Origin: Saliniramus sp050485405
Lineage (GTDB): Bacteria > Pseudomonadota > Alphaproteobacteria > Rhizobiales > Beijerinckiaceae
Reading direction: 5' to 3'
NCBI GenBank assembly: GCA_050485405.1
Contig: JBJHBI010000010.1
Coordinates: 1-64,000, forward strand
Length of the DNA: 64,000 nucleotides
Of this stretch, positions 1 through 8,878 are shown one piece after another (within the stretch, counting starts at the first letter, position 1; every line of letters starts with the position of its first letter). A model generated the notes under the pieces. That model did no database searches and was not told the DNA's origin. It saw nothing but the letters and a program-made list of their open reading frames with translations. Made by a program: the position numbers and the translations under genes.

Positions 1-44
1 TTCGGCGACCAGATCACGATCATCGCAATGAATGGGGCGTCCAT
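1..44 (-). CDS. 5' end of a gene leaving the window, possibly a Tail Collar domain protein
   Basis: Only 14 codons and part of the fifteenth are visible, read leftwards from an ATG at 42-44. An AGGAG ribosome-binding site at 51-55, six bases from the ATG, supports the start. The peptide begins M-D-A-P-F-I-A-M-I-V-I-W-S-P. This resembles the opening strand of phage Tail Collar (microcystin-dependent-type) proteins, but so short a match cannot establish the family. The gene is divergent from the giant surface protein gene at 518. Confidence 0.4.
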   Translation of the reverse strand, partial: MDAPFIAMIVIWSP

Positions 45-517
45 CGTATTCTCCTGAATTTCTCGGGGCGCCATGAACGGCGCTGCGAGGGAAATGTGGC
101 GAGCATCGCGAATCAACGGCCCTCACCATGGTTGAAGGCAACCATAAAATGCCAAGGTTGCAAAATTATAAATTGCTGTGATTCACTGTTTTCGGGCAAG
201 TTACGTTATTGATTCTTATAATTTGCACGCAAACAGCAATCATTTATTGAATAGGCTCGATTCACGAACACACAGCCCCTTGGCATTTTTCCCGCGTTGA
301 TCCATTCTGCATTGCATATTCTGGGTATGTCGCGATTCGCACGTGAGCGTCTCGCGGAGACATGGTTGCGGCGCCTTGGCCTCGAGAGCGAATGCGGCTG
401 CGGTTCCTCGGCCTCACACGCGAAAGAACTCTTGCGAGGGCATGGGTCGCTCCTGCCGGAACATTGAAGCGTAGCCCTTGATGTCGCAGCAGGATATCGG
501 GTTGGAGGAGATGCGTC
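45..517. promoter_or_regulatory. Divergent intergenic region upstream of the giant surface protein gene
   Basis: No gene is seen here. Bases 145-260 are much richer in A/T than the rest of the window and contain a perfect TATAAT at 217-222 with no convincing -35 partner, so it is only a candidate promoter for the gene starting at 518. A perfect 7-bp inverted repeat (ATGGTTG / CAACCAT, four-base loop) lies at 129-146 and could be an operator. The GGAGG at 504-508 is the ribosome-binding site for the gene at 518. Confidence 0.35.
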
Positions 518-3500
518 ATGGCGTTGCGGCGGCACTCGAGCAGTGCGGTATCCGGTCAATCCGGTGGCACATTGCGGTCCAGCAGCGGCGGACTCCGTGG
601 GCGCGCAGAGCGTCTTGCCACCGAAGGCGAGCCTGCTGGCACACTCCTCGGGGCATTCCCCCGCGCTGCTCTCACTCTCGCGCTGGAGCCGCGCATCATG
701 TTCGATGCAGCGGGCACCGCCACTTATGCCGATGCAGCGGATTCCGACTCGGACACCAGTGAAACCGTGGTTCAGGATGATGCTGCAACGCTTGAAATCG
801 TCTTCGTCGATTCGGGCATTGCCGACAAACAGGCCCTGATCGATGCGATCGGCAATACGGCGGAAATCGTCATTCTCGACGGGGACAGCCCGGCTCTCAC
901 CCAGATCGCCGATCATCTCGACGGGCGCACCGATCTCGGCGCCATCCATATTCTCAGCCATGGCGCCAACGGCGCCCTGAAATTCGCCTCCGGCGTGGTC
1001 GATTCGAGCAATCTCGCCGATTTCGCAGATGATCTTGCCCGGATCGGGGCAGCCATCACCGAGGGTGGCGATATCCTTCTTTATGGCTGTTTCGTCGCCG
1101 CCGATGGCGCGGGCCAGGCCTTCGTCGATAGCATGGCCGACAAGACCGGCGCAGATATCGCCGCGTCGATCGACCCGACCGGCGCGGAGGAGGCCGGTGG
1201 CGACTGGGTACTGGAACATGCGACAGGGCCTATCGCCGATAGCGAGGTCATAGCGCTGCTGGCTGAGTCGGAATTCGGTAGTTTATTGGCTTCACCCGTA
1301 TTTGGAACGATGGATTTCGGATCGGAGCAGTTCGCACTCGCTTTCGGAAGTGATATAGTTGCTCTAGCGAGCGATTTTCCTGACCTTAACGGTTTCAACG
1401 TCGGTGGCAGTTTCTGGGAATTGATCGGCCTCGGCGGAGGCCCGCCGGACGGCGCTCAATTCTCTCCTCATCCGCTAACAATTGCATTTCTGACAAATGA
1501 TGAGACCGCACCTGTACAATTATCCGGCCCCGAAAACGCAGCTTTGGTTTGGACTGGCGGCTCAGGCGGTTCCTTCGGCATAGGAACCGCGCGCATGGAT
1601 ACCGCAGATAATTCAGAATTCAGGCTATCTAGCATTGATCTAGAATTTTTTCAGCTGAGTGAATTCTATACATTCAATTGGATTGAAATAGTTGGTGTAA
1701 ATAATGGAATTGAAACTGGAACAATTCGCTTCGAAAATATTGTTGATGGAGTTGCAAACAATATTGATTTCAGCACACCAACAAGTGGAAACTTTGAATC
1801 TATAACTGGATTCTTTTTTCGATCAGATAGCACACTGAATTTTGGCGGAGACGCTTACACTGGGATCCCATATTTTCATGGCTCCATCGCCATCGACAAC
1901 ATGGTCATCGCCGAAGCCGTGACCAACACGGCGCCCGAGATCGGCGGCGTTCAGGCGGGGCAGGCGGTCAACGACAATGCGAGTGTCTCGCCGTTCACCG
2001 GCGTCACCATCTCGGATGCGGAAGACGATCCCGTCACCGTCACGATAGCCCTCGACGATGCCGCCAAGGGCGCCTTCACCACCGACTCGCTGACGGCGAG
2101 CGGCTTCGACGATGCGGGTGGGGGCACCTACACCCTGAGCGAGCGCTCCGCCGCCGCCGCCACGAGCGCCATCCGCGCCCTCGTCTTCGAACCGACCGAA
2201 AACCGCGTCGCACCCAACTCGACCGAGACCACCACCTTCACCATCACCGTCAATGACGGCACGACGGATACCATCGACGATACCACCACCGTGGTCTCGA
2301 CTTCGATCAACGACGCACCCGAAATCGGCGGCTTCACGGCGGGGCAGAGCGTCGACGACAACGACACGATCAACCCCTTCGCCGATGCCACGATCAGCGA
2401 CCCGGATGTCGGCCAGACCTACACCGTCACCGTCACCCTCGATGTTGCGGCCAACGGCGTTCTGACCAATCTCGGCAGCTTCACGCATCTGGGTGGCGGC
2501 GTCTATCAGGCCACCGGCCTCGCGAGCGCCGCAGCCGCCGAGGCCGCCCTGCGCGCCCTCGTCTTCGACCCCGCCTCGAACCGCGTCCCGCCGGGCTCGA
2601 CCGAGACGACCACCTTCACCGTCGCCGTCTCGGACGGGCTCGCCACGGTGAACAACGCCACCACCACCGTTATCTCCACCTCGATCAACGACGCGCCCAC
2701 CGCGAGCAATCTGACGCAGGTGATCACCTATACCGAGGATCCGGCGGATCCGGTCGCGTTGGGCAATATCGTCGTCACCGATCCGGATGTGGACGAGGTC
2801 ATCACCGCGACGCTCACCCTGAACACCCCGGAAGCCGGGAGCCTCTCCACCGGCACGTTCGGCGCGGCGACTTCGACCTACGATGCCGCCACCGGCATCT
2901 GGACGGTCTCGGGCTCCGTTGCCGACGTGAACGCCGCGCTGGCCGCCGTCGCCTTCTCCCCCGTGCCGAACTGGGACCAGGACGTCACCATCACGACCCG
3001 CATCCGCGACGCCGCCGACACCGGCCCTGCCGACGGCACCATCACCCTCGACGTCACTGCCGTGAACGATGCCCCGGTCTTCGGCAATCTGGCGAGCAGC
3101 GCCACCTTCGTCGAGGGCGGTGCCCCCGTGCAGATCGCCCCGAGCGTCACCATTGCCAATATCGAGCTCGACGCGCTCAACGGCGGCAACGGCAATTATG
3201 CCGGCGCGAGTCTGACCATCACCCGCGATGGCAGTGTGAATGCCGACGACCGCTTCAGCATCGTCTCGGGCGGTTCGCTCACCGTGGCAGGCGGCCCTGA
3301 TGGCAGCGGGACGGTTTCCGCGGGCGGCAACGTCATCGCCGTGATCGCCGATACCGGCAACGGCCAGCTCCAGATCACCTTCGCGAATAACGGCACGGTC
3401 CCGACCACGGCGCTGGTCATCGAGACGCTGCGCGCCGTGCATTACGCGAATGCATCCGATGACCCGCCGACGACCGCGAGCCTGCGCTGGACCTTCTCAG

Positions 3501-6500
3501 ACGGCAATACGGACGGTAGCCAGGGCACCGGCGGCGTCGAGACCGTCAGCGGCACCACCGAGATCGCCATCACCCCGGTCAACGATCCCCCGAGCCTGTC
3601 CACGACGGCGAGCAATCCGAACTTCGTCGAGGGCGGCGCGTCGGCGAGCCTGTTCAGCGGGACGGTCATCGATACCATCGAAGCCGGCCAGACCATCACC
3701 GGGCTCAGCTTCACCGTGTCCAACCTCGCCGATGGCGCGGATGAGCGGATCATCATCGACGGCACCGCCTTCACGCTCACCGATGGCAGCGGTGGCCCCG
3801 TTGCAGGCGGCACCGTCGCGATCAGCGTGACCGGCACCACCGCCACCGTCACCATCACCGGCCTCTCCGCAGATGCCGCCATGGCGCAAGCGCTCGTCGA
3901 TGGTCTCGGCTATCGCAACGAGAGCAATGATCCGACCGTCACCGATCCACGCGTGGTGACACTGACGCAGATCACCGATTCCGGCGGCACGGCGGATGGC
4001 GGCGTGGATACGACCGCCTTGTCGATCGCCTCGACCGTTATCGTAACCGCCGTCAATACTCCCCCGATCATCACCGGCGTTGCGGGCGAGAGCAGCGGCA
4101 TCGTCGCCGGGACGGGCCCAGCCGCGATCGGCCTGTTCGCGGATGCGACCGTCAGCGACGCGGATACGCCCGCCTTCGATGGCGGCTTCGTGCAGATCAC
4201 CCAGAATACCGGCACCGCCAACGGCAATTTCGGTCTCGACGGCACCGGCGCCACGTCCGGCGGCGACGGGCAGTTCGCCGACGGTGAGGCGGTCGCGGTC
4301 GGCGGTATCGTCATCGGCACCGTCGCCGCTGGGCAAGACGGGCAGGACGGCGCCGTACTGCGCATCGACCTCAATGCGGATGCTACGCCCGAGCGCGTCG
4401 AGGCGCTTTTGCGCGCCCTCACCTACGAGGCGCCCTCCGGGCTCGGCGAACGCGGCTTCACCCTCGCGATCGACGATGGCGGCGCCGATGACGGACCCGA
4501 CCAGTCCACCGCCACCGCCGCCTTCACCATCGACGCGACGCCCAATCCGCCGGTCATCGCGGACTTTACCGGTGCGATCGACTATACCGAGGATACCGGG
4601 CTCGTGCGCCTGAACACTGCGCTCGACGCCGTGGTCACCGACGCCGATTCACCGAATTTCGACGGCGGTGAGTTGCGCCTGTCCGTCACCGCGAACAACG
4701 TCGCCGCAGAAGACCGTCTCGCGATCATCCAGGAACCGGGCGTGATCACGCTGGACGGTGCGAACGTCCTCGTCGGCGGCACAATCGTCGGTACCTGGGC
4801 GGGCGGTACGGGGGGCGACGATCTCGTCGTCTCCTTCAACGATCAGGCGACGCCCGCCGCCGTCACCACCCTGGTGCGCGCTCTCGCCTACGAGAACCTC
4901 GACACGGGAGCGCCCACCGAGACCACCCGCACCATCACGCTGACCATCCGCGACGCAGCCGCCGGCCCGGGAGCGGCGACGAGCGAGCCGGCGAGCATCG
5001 CCGTGACCGTGATCGGCGTGAACGACCCGCCGGAACTCGGCGGCATCGTCGCCGGCCCGCAAGTCACAGACGACAAAAGCACGATCACGCCCTTCCCCGC
5101 CGCGACGGTGGTCGATGTCGACGGACCGGGCGTCCTGCTGACCGTGACGGTGAGCCTCGACGATGCGGCCAAGGGCAGCCTGACCAATCTCGGCGGCTTC
5201 GTCGATCAGGGCAACGGCACTTATGTGTTCAACGGCGTCCAGGCCGATGCCGAGGCCGCCCTGCGTGCCCTCGTCTTCGTCCCGACGGAGAACCGCGTCG
5301 CACCGGGCGAGACCGAAACGACGACGATCACGGTCACGGCCGACGACGGCGAGGCGACCGATCAGGCGCAGACGCAGATCGCGACCGCCTCGGTCAACGA
5401 TCCCGCAACCCTCACCGGCATCGCCGCGACGCTGATGCAGAACGACAACGCGACGAGCAGCCCATTCTCCGGAGCTGTCGTCGCCAATCCCGATGTCGAT
5501 CAGCCGCTCACCCTGCGCGTGACGATCGACGATCCCGCGCGCGGCGGCTTTACCGCCGCATCGCTCACCGCTGCGGGCTTCACCGCGATGGGCGGCGGCG
5601 TGTTCGAGCGTACCGCACCCGATGCGGCAACCGCGCAGGCCGCCCTGCGCGCGCTCGTGTTCGCGCCGGTCGAGAATCGCCTCGAAGTCGGCGATACCGA
5701 GGATGTCGTGATCACCGCGCGCGTCGATGACGGCGTCGCCGGGCCGGCCGAACAGAGCACGACGGTCACCGTCACTTCGGTCAACGATCCCCCCGCTCTC
5801 GCCGGGTTCAGCGACGCGACCGTCGCGCAATCGGACACGATCACGTTGTTTGCGAATGTCACTATCGTCGATCCCGATCCCGGCCAGACCCTGAGCATCT
5901 TCATCGGTGCGGATACGCTCGGCATGGGGACGTTTACGGCGCAATCCCTCGCCGATGCCGGCTTCACCACGGCGGGACTGGGGACCTATAACCGGTCGGG
6001 CATACCCTCCGCCGCCGAGGCGCAGGCCGCGATCCGCATGCTCGTCTTCGTTCCCGAGCCCGACCGTCTGGCTGCCGGCCAGAGCGATACGCAGATCTTC
6101 GACATCTTCGTCTCCGATGGCATCGCCACGTCGAGCGCCTCGGTCACGCTGACGATCGAAGGGCCGCCGCTGGCGGCATCGGTGCCCGACGGCGCACCCG
6201 GCCAGCCGACGATCCAGACGACGGCGTCCGCACCACCGGCTTCCTTCGCAACGGCCCAATCCGGGCAACCGCTCCCGCCGCAAGTGCTGTTCACGCCGCG
6301 GATGGATCCGTTTTCCGGGGAGCCGGAGGGGACGAGCGCCATGCAGCGCAGCGCCGTTTCCGGATTCTTCATTACGCCCGCCGCGAACCTCGTGGCGGAC
6401 GGCGTCGCGATACGCGCCGAGGTGCCGGTTGCGCCCGTATCCGCACCCCTCGCGGACGGGGCCTTCACGATCATCCTCCCCGCCTCCACCTTCGTCGTGG

Positions 6501-6931
6501 CGGATACGACCCTGCCGGTATCGGTCGCCGCCGCCCTCACCGATGGCTCAGATCTGCCGGAATGGATGATCTTCGATGCCGAGGCGGGCAGCCTCCTCGT
6601 CGACCCGCCTGAAGGCGCGGAAGGGGTCTACGAGATCACCATCACCGCGACCCTGCCCGACGGCGAGAGCGCACAGGTGACCTTCACCCTCACGATCGAA
6701 GCGGAAGAGGTCGAAGCCGAGGATGCGATGCACCTCGATCCCGCGATCGGCCTCGCCACCGGCAAACCCGCCTTCAGCGAAATGGTCCGCGCCGCGAGCC
6801 GTGTCGGAATAGCAACACATGCCACCTCGCTCGACATGAGCGATGCGGAATTCTGGGACGAGCCCTTGCCAGAGATGCGCACTTCTGACGATATGACCTA
6901 TGATTACAAAGATTCGATGGAATCAGCCTAA
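518..6931 (+). CDS. Giant LEPR-motif / DUF4347 repetitive surface or secreted protein
   Basis: A 2137-residue protein with no classical signal peptide. Visible order: basic, Ser/Gly-rich N-terminus; LEPRIMFDAA at residues 56-65, resembling the LEPR-XLL motif of very large Gram-negative surface proteins; a DUF4347-like domain at about 92-250 with S147-H148-G149 and Y189-G190-C191; a lectin-like beta-rich segment at about 262-450; then cadherin/Ig-like repeats of about 110-130 residues to about 1950. Several repeats share a PF...A/TI.DPD start, a AALRALVF.P..NRV middle and end near NDAP/NDPP. A Pro-rich linker, an Ig-like domain at about 1975-2060 and an acidic tail follow. I see no RTX nonapeptide array. 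The start is set by GGAGG seven to ten bases upstream. It is probably an adhesin or matrix protein and the cargo of the export genes downstream; the role is inferred. The segment encoding residues 262-450 is unusually AT-rich. Confidence 0.85.
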   Translation: MALRRHSSSAVSGQSGGTLRSSSGGLRGRAERLATEGEPAGTLLGAFPRAALTLALEPRIMFDAAGTATYADAADSDSDTSETVVQDDAATLEIVFVDSGIADKQALIDAIGNTAEIVILDGDSPALTQIADHLDGRTDLGAIHILSHGANGALKFASGVVDSSNLADFADDLARIGAAITEGGDILLYGCFVAADGAGQAFVDSMADKTGADIAASIDPTGAEEAGGDWVLEHATGPIADSEVIALLAESEFGSLLASPVFGTMDFGSEQFALAFGSDIVALASDFPDLNGFNVGGSFWELIGLGGGPPDGAQFSPHPLTIAFLTNDETAPVQLSGPENAALVWTGGSGGSFGIGTARMDTADNSEFRLSSIDLEFFQLSEFYTFNWIEIVGVNNGIETGTIRFENIVDGVANNIDFSTPTSGNFESITGFFFRSDSTLNFGGDAYTGIPYFHGSIAIDNMVIAEAVTNTAPEIGGVQAGQAVNDNASVSPFTGVTISDAEDDPVTVTIALDDAAKGAFTTDSLTASGFDDAGGGTYTLSERSAAAATSAIRALVFEPTENRVAPNSTETTTFTITVNDGTTDTIDDTTTVVSTSINDAPEIGGFTAGQSVDDNDTINPFADATISDPDVGQTYTVTVTLDVAANGVLTNLGSFTHLGGGVYQATGLASAAAAEAALRALVFDPASNRVPPGSTETTTFTVAVSDGLATVNNATTTVISTSINDAPTASNLTQVITYTEDPADPVALGNIVVTDPDVDEVITATLTLNTPEAGSLSTGTFGAATSTYDAATGIWTVSGSVADVNAALAAVAFSPVPNWDQDVTITTRIRDAADTGPADGTITLDVTAVNDAPVFGNLASSATFVEGGAPVQIAPSVTIANIELDALNGGNGNYAGASLTITRDGSVNADDRFSIVSGGSLTVAGGPDGSGTVSAGGNVIAVIADTGNGQLQITFANNGTVPTTALVIETLRAVHYANASDDPPTTASLRWTFSDGNTDGSQGTGGVETVSGTTEIAITPVNDPPSLSTTASNPNFVEGGASASLFSGTVIDTIEAGQTITGLSFTVSNLADGADERIIIDGTAFTLTDGSGGPVAGGTVAISVTGTTATVTITGLSADAAMAQALVDGLGYRNESNDPTVTDPRVVTLTQITDSGGTADGGVDTTALSIASTVIVTAVNTPPIITGVAGESSGIVAGTGPAAIGLFADATVSDADTPAFDGGFVQITQNTGTANGNFGLDGTGATSGGDGQFADGEAVAVGGIVIGTVAAGQDGQDGAVLRIDLNADATPERVEALLRALTYEAPSGLGERGFTLAIDDGGADDGPDQSTATAAFTIDATPNPPVIADFTGAIDYTEDTGLVRLNTALDAVVTDADSPNFDGGELRLSVTANNVAAEDRLAIIQEPGVITLDGANVLVGGTIVGTWAGGTGGDDLVVSFNDQATPAAVTTLVRALAYENLDTGAPTETTRTITLTIRDAAAGPGAATSEPASIAVTVIGVNDPPELGGIVAGPQVTDDKSTITPFPAATVVDVDGPGVLLTVTVSLDDAAKGSLTNLGGFVDQGNGTYVFNGVQADAEAALRALVFVPTENRVAPGETETTTITVTADDGEATDQAQTQIATASVNDPATLTGIAATLMQNDNATSSPFSGAVVANPDVDQPLTLRVTIDDPARGGFTAASLTAAGFTAMGGGVFERTAPDAATAQAALRALVFAPVENRLEVGDTEDVVITARVDDGVAGPAEQSTTVTVTSVNDPPALAGFSDATVAQSDTITLFANVTIVDPDPGQTLSIFIGADTLGMGTFTAQSLADAGFTTAGLGTYNRSGIPSAAEAQAAIRMLVFVPEPDRLAAGQSDTQIFDIFVSDGIATSSASVTLTIEGPPLAASVPDGAPGQPTIQTTASAPPASFATAQSGQPLPPQVLFTPRMDPFSGEPEGTSAMQRSAVSGFFITPAANLVADGVAIRAEVPVAPVSAPLADGAFTIILPASTFVVADTTLPVSVAAALTDGSDLPEWMIFDAEAGSLLVDPPEGAEGVYEITITATLPDGESAQVTFTLTIEAEEVEAEDAMHLDPAIGLATGKPAFSEMVRAASRVGIATHATSLDMSDAEFWDEPLPEMRTSDDMTYDYKDSMESA

Positions 6932-6951
6932 AGCTGTATTTATCGAGAAAA

Positions 6952-6983
6952 TTAACGGGCATTCGTAGCACGATACCCGTTAA
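6952..6983. repeat. 8-bp inverted repeat just downstream of the giant gene
   Basis: TTAACGGG at 6952-6959 is the exact reverse complement of CCCGTTAA at 6976-6983, with 16 bases between. It starts about 20 bases after the stop codon. There is no T-run, so it is at best a weak terminator or mRNA-end hairpin. Confidence 0.3.
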
Positions 6984-7159
6984 AGCAACAGCGTGACGCG
7001 CGCCGGTGGACGTGAACCGGGACCGGGCTGGCGTTCGGTAATCGGCGTGCCGTGTTGCAGGTCGTGAATATGGGTCGCGGATATCGCTGCGGAAGTTGGG
7101 GGCGCGTGGATATGCAGGCGGAATCGGGTTCGGCGGCTGGTCGACATCGGCGAAACGCT

Positions 7160-7189
7160 GATTCCATACCCATGGAATCCGGTTTTTCC
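7160..7189 (+). terminator. Possible terminator or attenuator hairpin before the TolC-like gene
   Basis: GATTCCAT (7160-7167) and ATGGAATC (7172-7179) form a perfect 8-bp stem with a four-base loop, followed by CGGTTTTTCC. It lies between the giant gene and the start codon at 7208. If real, it would let the cargo gene and the export genes be expressed at different levels. The stem is only moderately stable. Confidence 0.35.
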
Positions 7190-7207
7190 GGTTCGCGGAG
7201 GGACCGT

Positions 7208-8842
7208 ATGCCCAGGCTGCGCCCGCTCCTCACGGTGATCGCCGCGGCTGGAATCCTCGCCGGCTGCGCTGCTTCCCCCGAACGCCTCAGCCTCGCCGAG
7301 CAGATCAGCACCGCAGCAGCCGATCGGCATACGATCTACGCCTCCCAGGAACCGATTTCCGGGCCGATACGGCTCGAAGGAGCGCTGGCCCGTGCGCTCA
7401 AATACAATCTCGACCATCGGGTCGCGCTCATGGAACGCGCGCTCGAGGAGCGGCTCGGCGACAGGGCACAGATGGATCTGCTGCCCCAGCTCGCCGGTCG
7501 CGCGGGATTGCGCACCCGCGACAACATAGCCGCCTCGTCGAGCCGTTCGGTCGAGACGGGCCGCCAGTCGCTCGAGCCTTCCACCAGCAGTGACCGCGAT
7601 ACGGGAACGGCAGATCTGCAGGTGTCGCTGAACGTGCTGGATTTCGGGCTGAGCTATTTCGGCGCACAGGCCCAGGCCAACCGCGCGCTCGCCGCCGAGG
7701 AGAGGCGTCGCCGTGTCGTCCTCACCGTGGCCGACGACGTCCGCAACGCCTATTGGGAGGCCGTCACCGCCGAGCAGCTCGCACCGCGTGTGCGCCGCGT
7801 CCTCGGCGAAGCGCGCGAGGCACTCGGTTTCGCCCGCGAAGCGGAGGCCGAGCGGCTGATGCCGCCACTGGAGACCCTGCAGTTCCAGCGTGCGATGCTC
7901 GAAACCATCCAGCAGCTCGAAGGCCTGGAGACCGAGCTCGCGAGCGCCAAGGCGGAGCTGGCCGGGCTGATGGGCCTGCCGCCGGGCACGAGCTACAGCC
8001 TCGCACCGCCGCGCCAGAGCAATACGCGCCTGCCCTATCGCCTGAACGATCTCGAAGCGGTGGCCATGGTCGAGCGACCGGAGATCCGCGAGGAGCTCTA
8101 CAATGCGCGCAACGTCGTGCTCGAGGCTCGCTCGCAGATGCTCTCGCTGATGCCCGGCGCCAACCTCTTCGCCGGCGTGAACTACGATTCCAACAGCTTC
8201 CTGCTCAACCAGTCCTGGGCGGATGCCGGGATCCAGGTCACCTGGAACCTGCTGCGGGTTCTGTCCCTGCCCTCCATGCAGGCCGAGGCGCAGGCGCGCG
8301 AAGAGCTTTCCGATGCGCGCAGGCTCGCCCTACGGATGGCGATCCTGACTCAGGTCAACGTCGCCTATCGCCGCTACCAGCGCGCCGTCCGGCACTATGC
8401 CCGCGCGAGCGAATTGCAGAGTGTCGAGCAGCGCATCGCCGAAGCGACCCGCAGCGCCGAGGAAAGCGATGCGCAGAACCGTCTGGAGAGCGTGCGCGCC
8501 GCGGCTGCCGCCGTCCTCGCAGAGCGCGCCCGCAACCGGGCCTTCGCCGAGGTGAACAACGCGCTCGGCGCGGTCTATGCGGCTGCGGGTTTCGATCCGC
8601 TGCCCGAGACCATCGCCGATCACGATCTCGCCACGCTACAGGCGGCCATCGCATCTCGCGCCGCAGAGATCGCCTCCGGGCGGGCGCGGCTGCCGGATAT
8701 TCCAGCTGCCTCTGCATCGGCGGCGGAGCACGACGGGCGCGCAGATGGCAGTGCGGCCTATGCCATGCTGCCGCCTCCAAGACCGGAACGCGCACCGGCA
8801 TTGGTGCCAGCGCCAGCGCAAACACAACCGGTTCGCGACTAG
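7208..8842 (+). CDS. TolC-like outer-membrane efflux lipoprotein
   Basis: A 544-residue outer-membrane factor. The start at 7208 is chosen because GGAGGGA lies just upstream and the product then begins with a textbook lipoprotein signal: hydrophobic residues 8-16 and lipobox L17-A18-G19-C20. Further-upstream in-frame codons would bury this signal. The body has two related long-helical halves with the pattern of OEP proteins (N-proximal R-A-L-K-Y-N-L and the later W-N-L-L-R), ending in a Pro/Ala-rich tail. It should form the trimeric channel of a tripartite exporter. It is followed by two HlyD-like adaptors and an M50 protein on the same strand. Acylated factors of this kind are commoner in RND pumps than in type I secretion, so an efflux role remains possible. 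Its position beside the giant gene argues for protein export. Confidence 0.87.
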   Translation: MPRLRPLLTVIAAAGILAGCAASPERLSLAEQISTAAADRHTIYASQEPISGPIRLEGALARALKYNLDHRVALMERALEERLGDRAQMDLLPQLAGRAGLRTRDNIAASSSRSVETGRQSLEPSTSSDRDTGTADLQVSLNVLDFGLSYFGAQAQANRALAAEERRRRVVLTVADDVRNAYWEAVTAEQLAPRVRRVLGEAREALGFAREAEAERLMPPLETLQFQRAMLETIQQLEGLETELASAKAELAGLMGLPPGTSYSLAPPRQSNTRLPYRLNDLEAVAMVERPEIREELYNARNVVLEARSQMLSLMPGANLFAGVNYDSNSFLLNQSWADAGIQVTWNLLRVLSLPSMQAEAQAREELSDARRLALRMAILTQVNVAYRRYQRAVRHYARASELQSVEQRIAEATRSAEESDAQNRLESVRAAAAAVLAERARNRAFAEVNNALGAVYAAAGFDPLPETIADHDLATLQAAIASRAAEIASGRARLPDIPAASASAAEHDGRADGSAAYAMLPPPRPERAPALVPAPAQTQPVRD

Positions 8843-8878
8843 CCGCGCGCCGGGTCGATCATGGATGACGGTTGAATC

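Noticed and set aside
1823..6283. Long reading frames on the minus strand across the giant gene (1823-3442 and 4649-6283)
   Set aside because: They are out-of-phase shadows of a GC-rich repetitive coding sequence; translations are Gly/Arg/Asp-rich without domains or ribosome-binding sites.
518..6931. RTX-type calcium-binding repeats in the giant protein
   Set aside because: No array of GGxGxDxxx nonapeptides was found; only isolated Gly/Asp-rich stretches occur.
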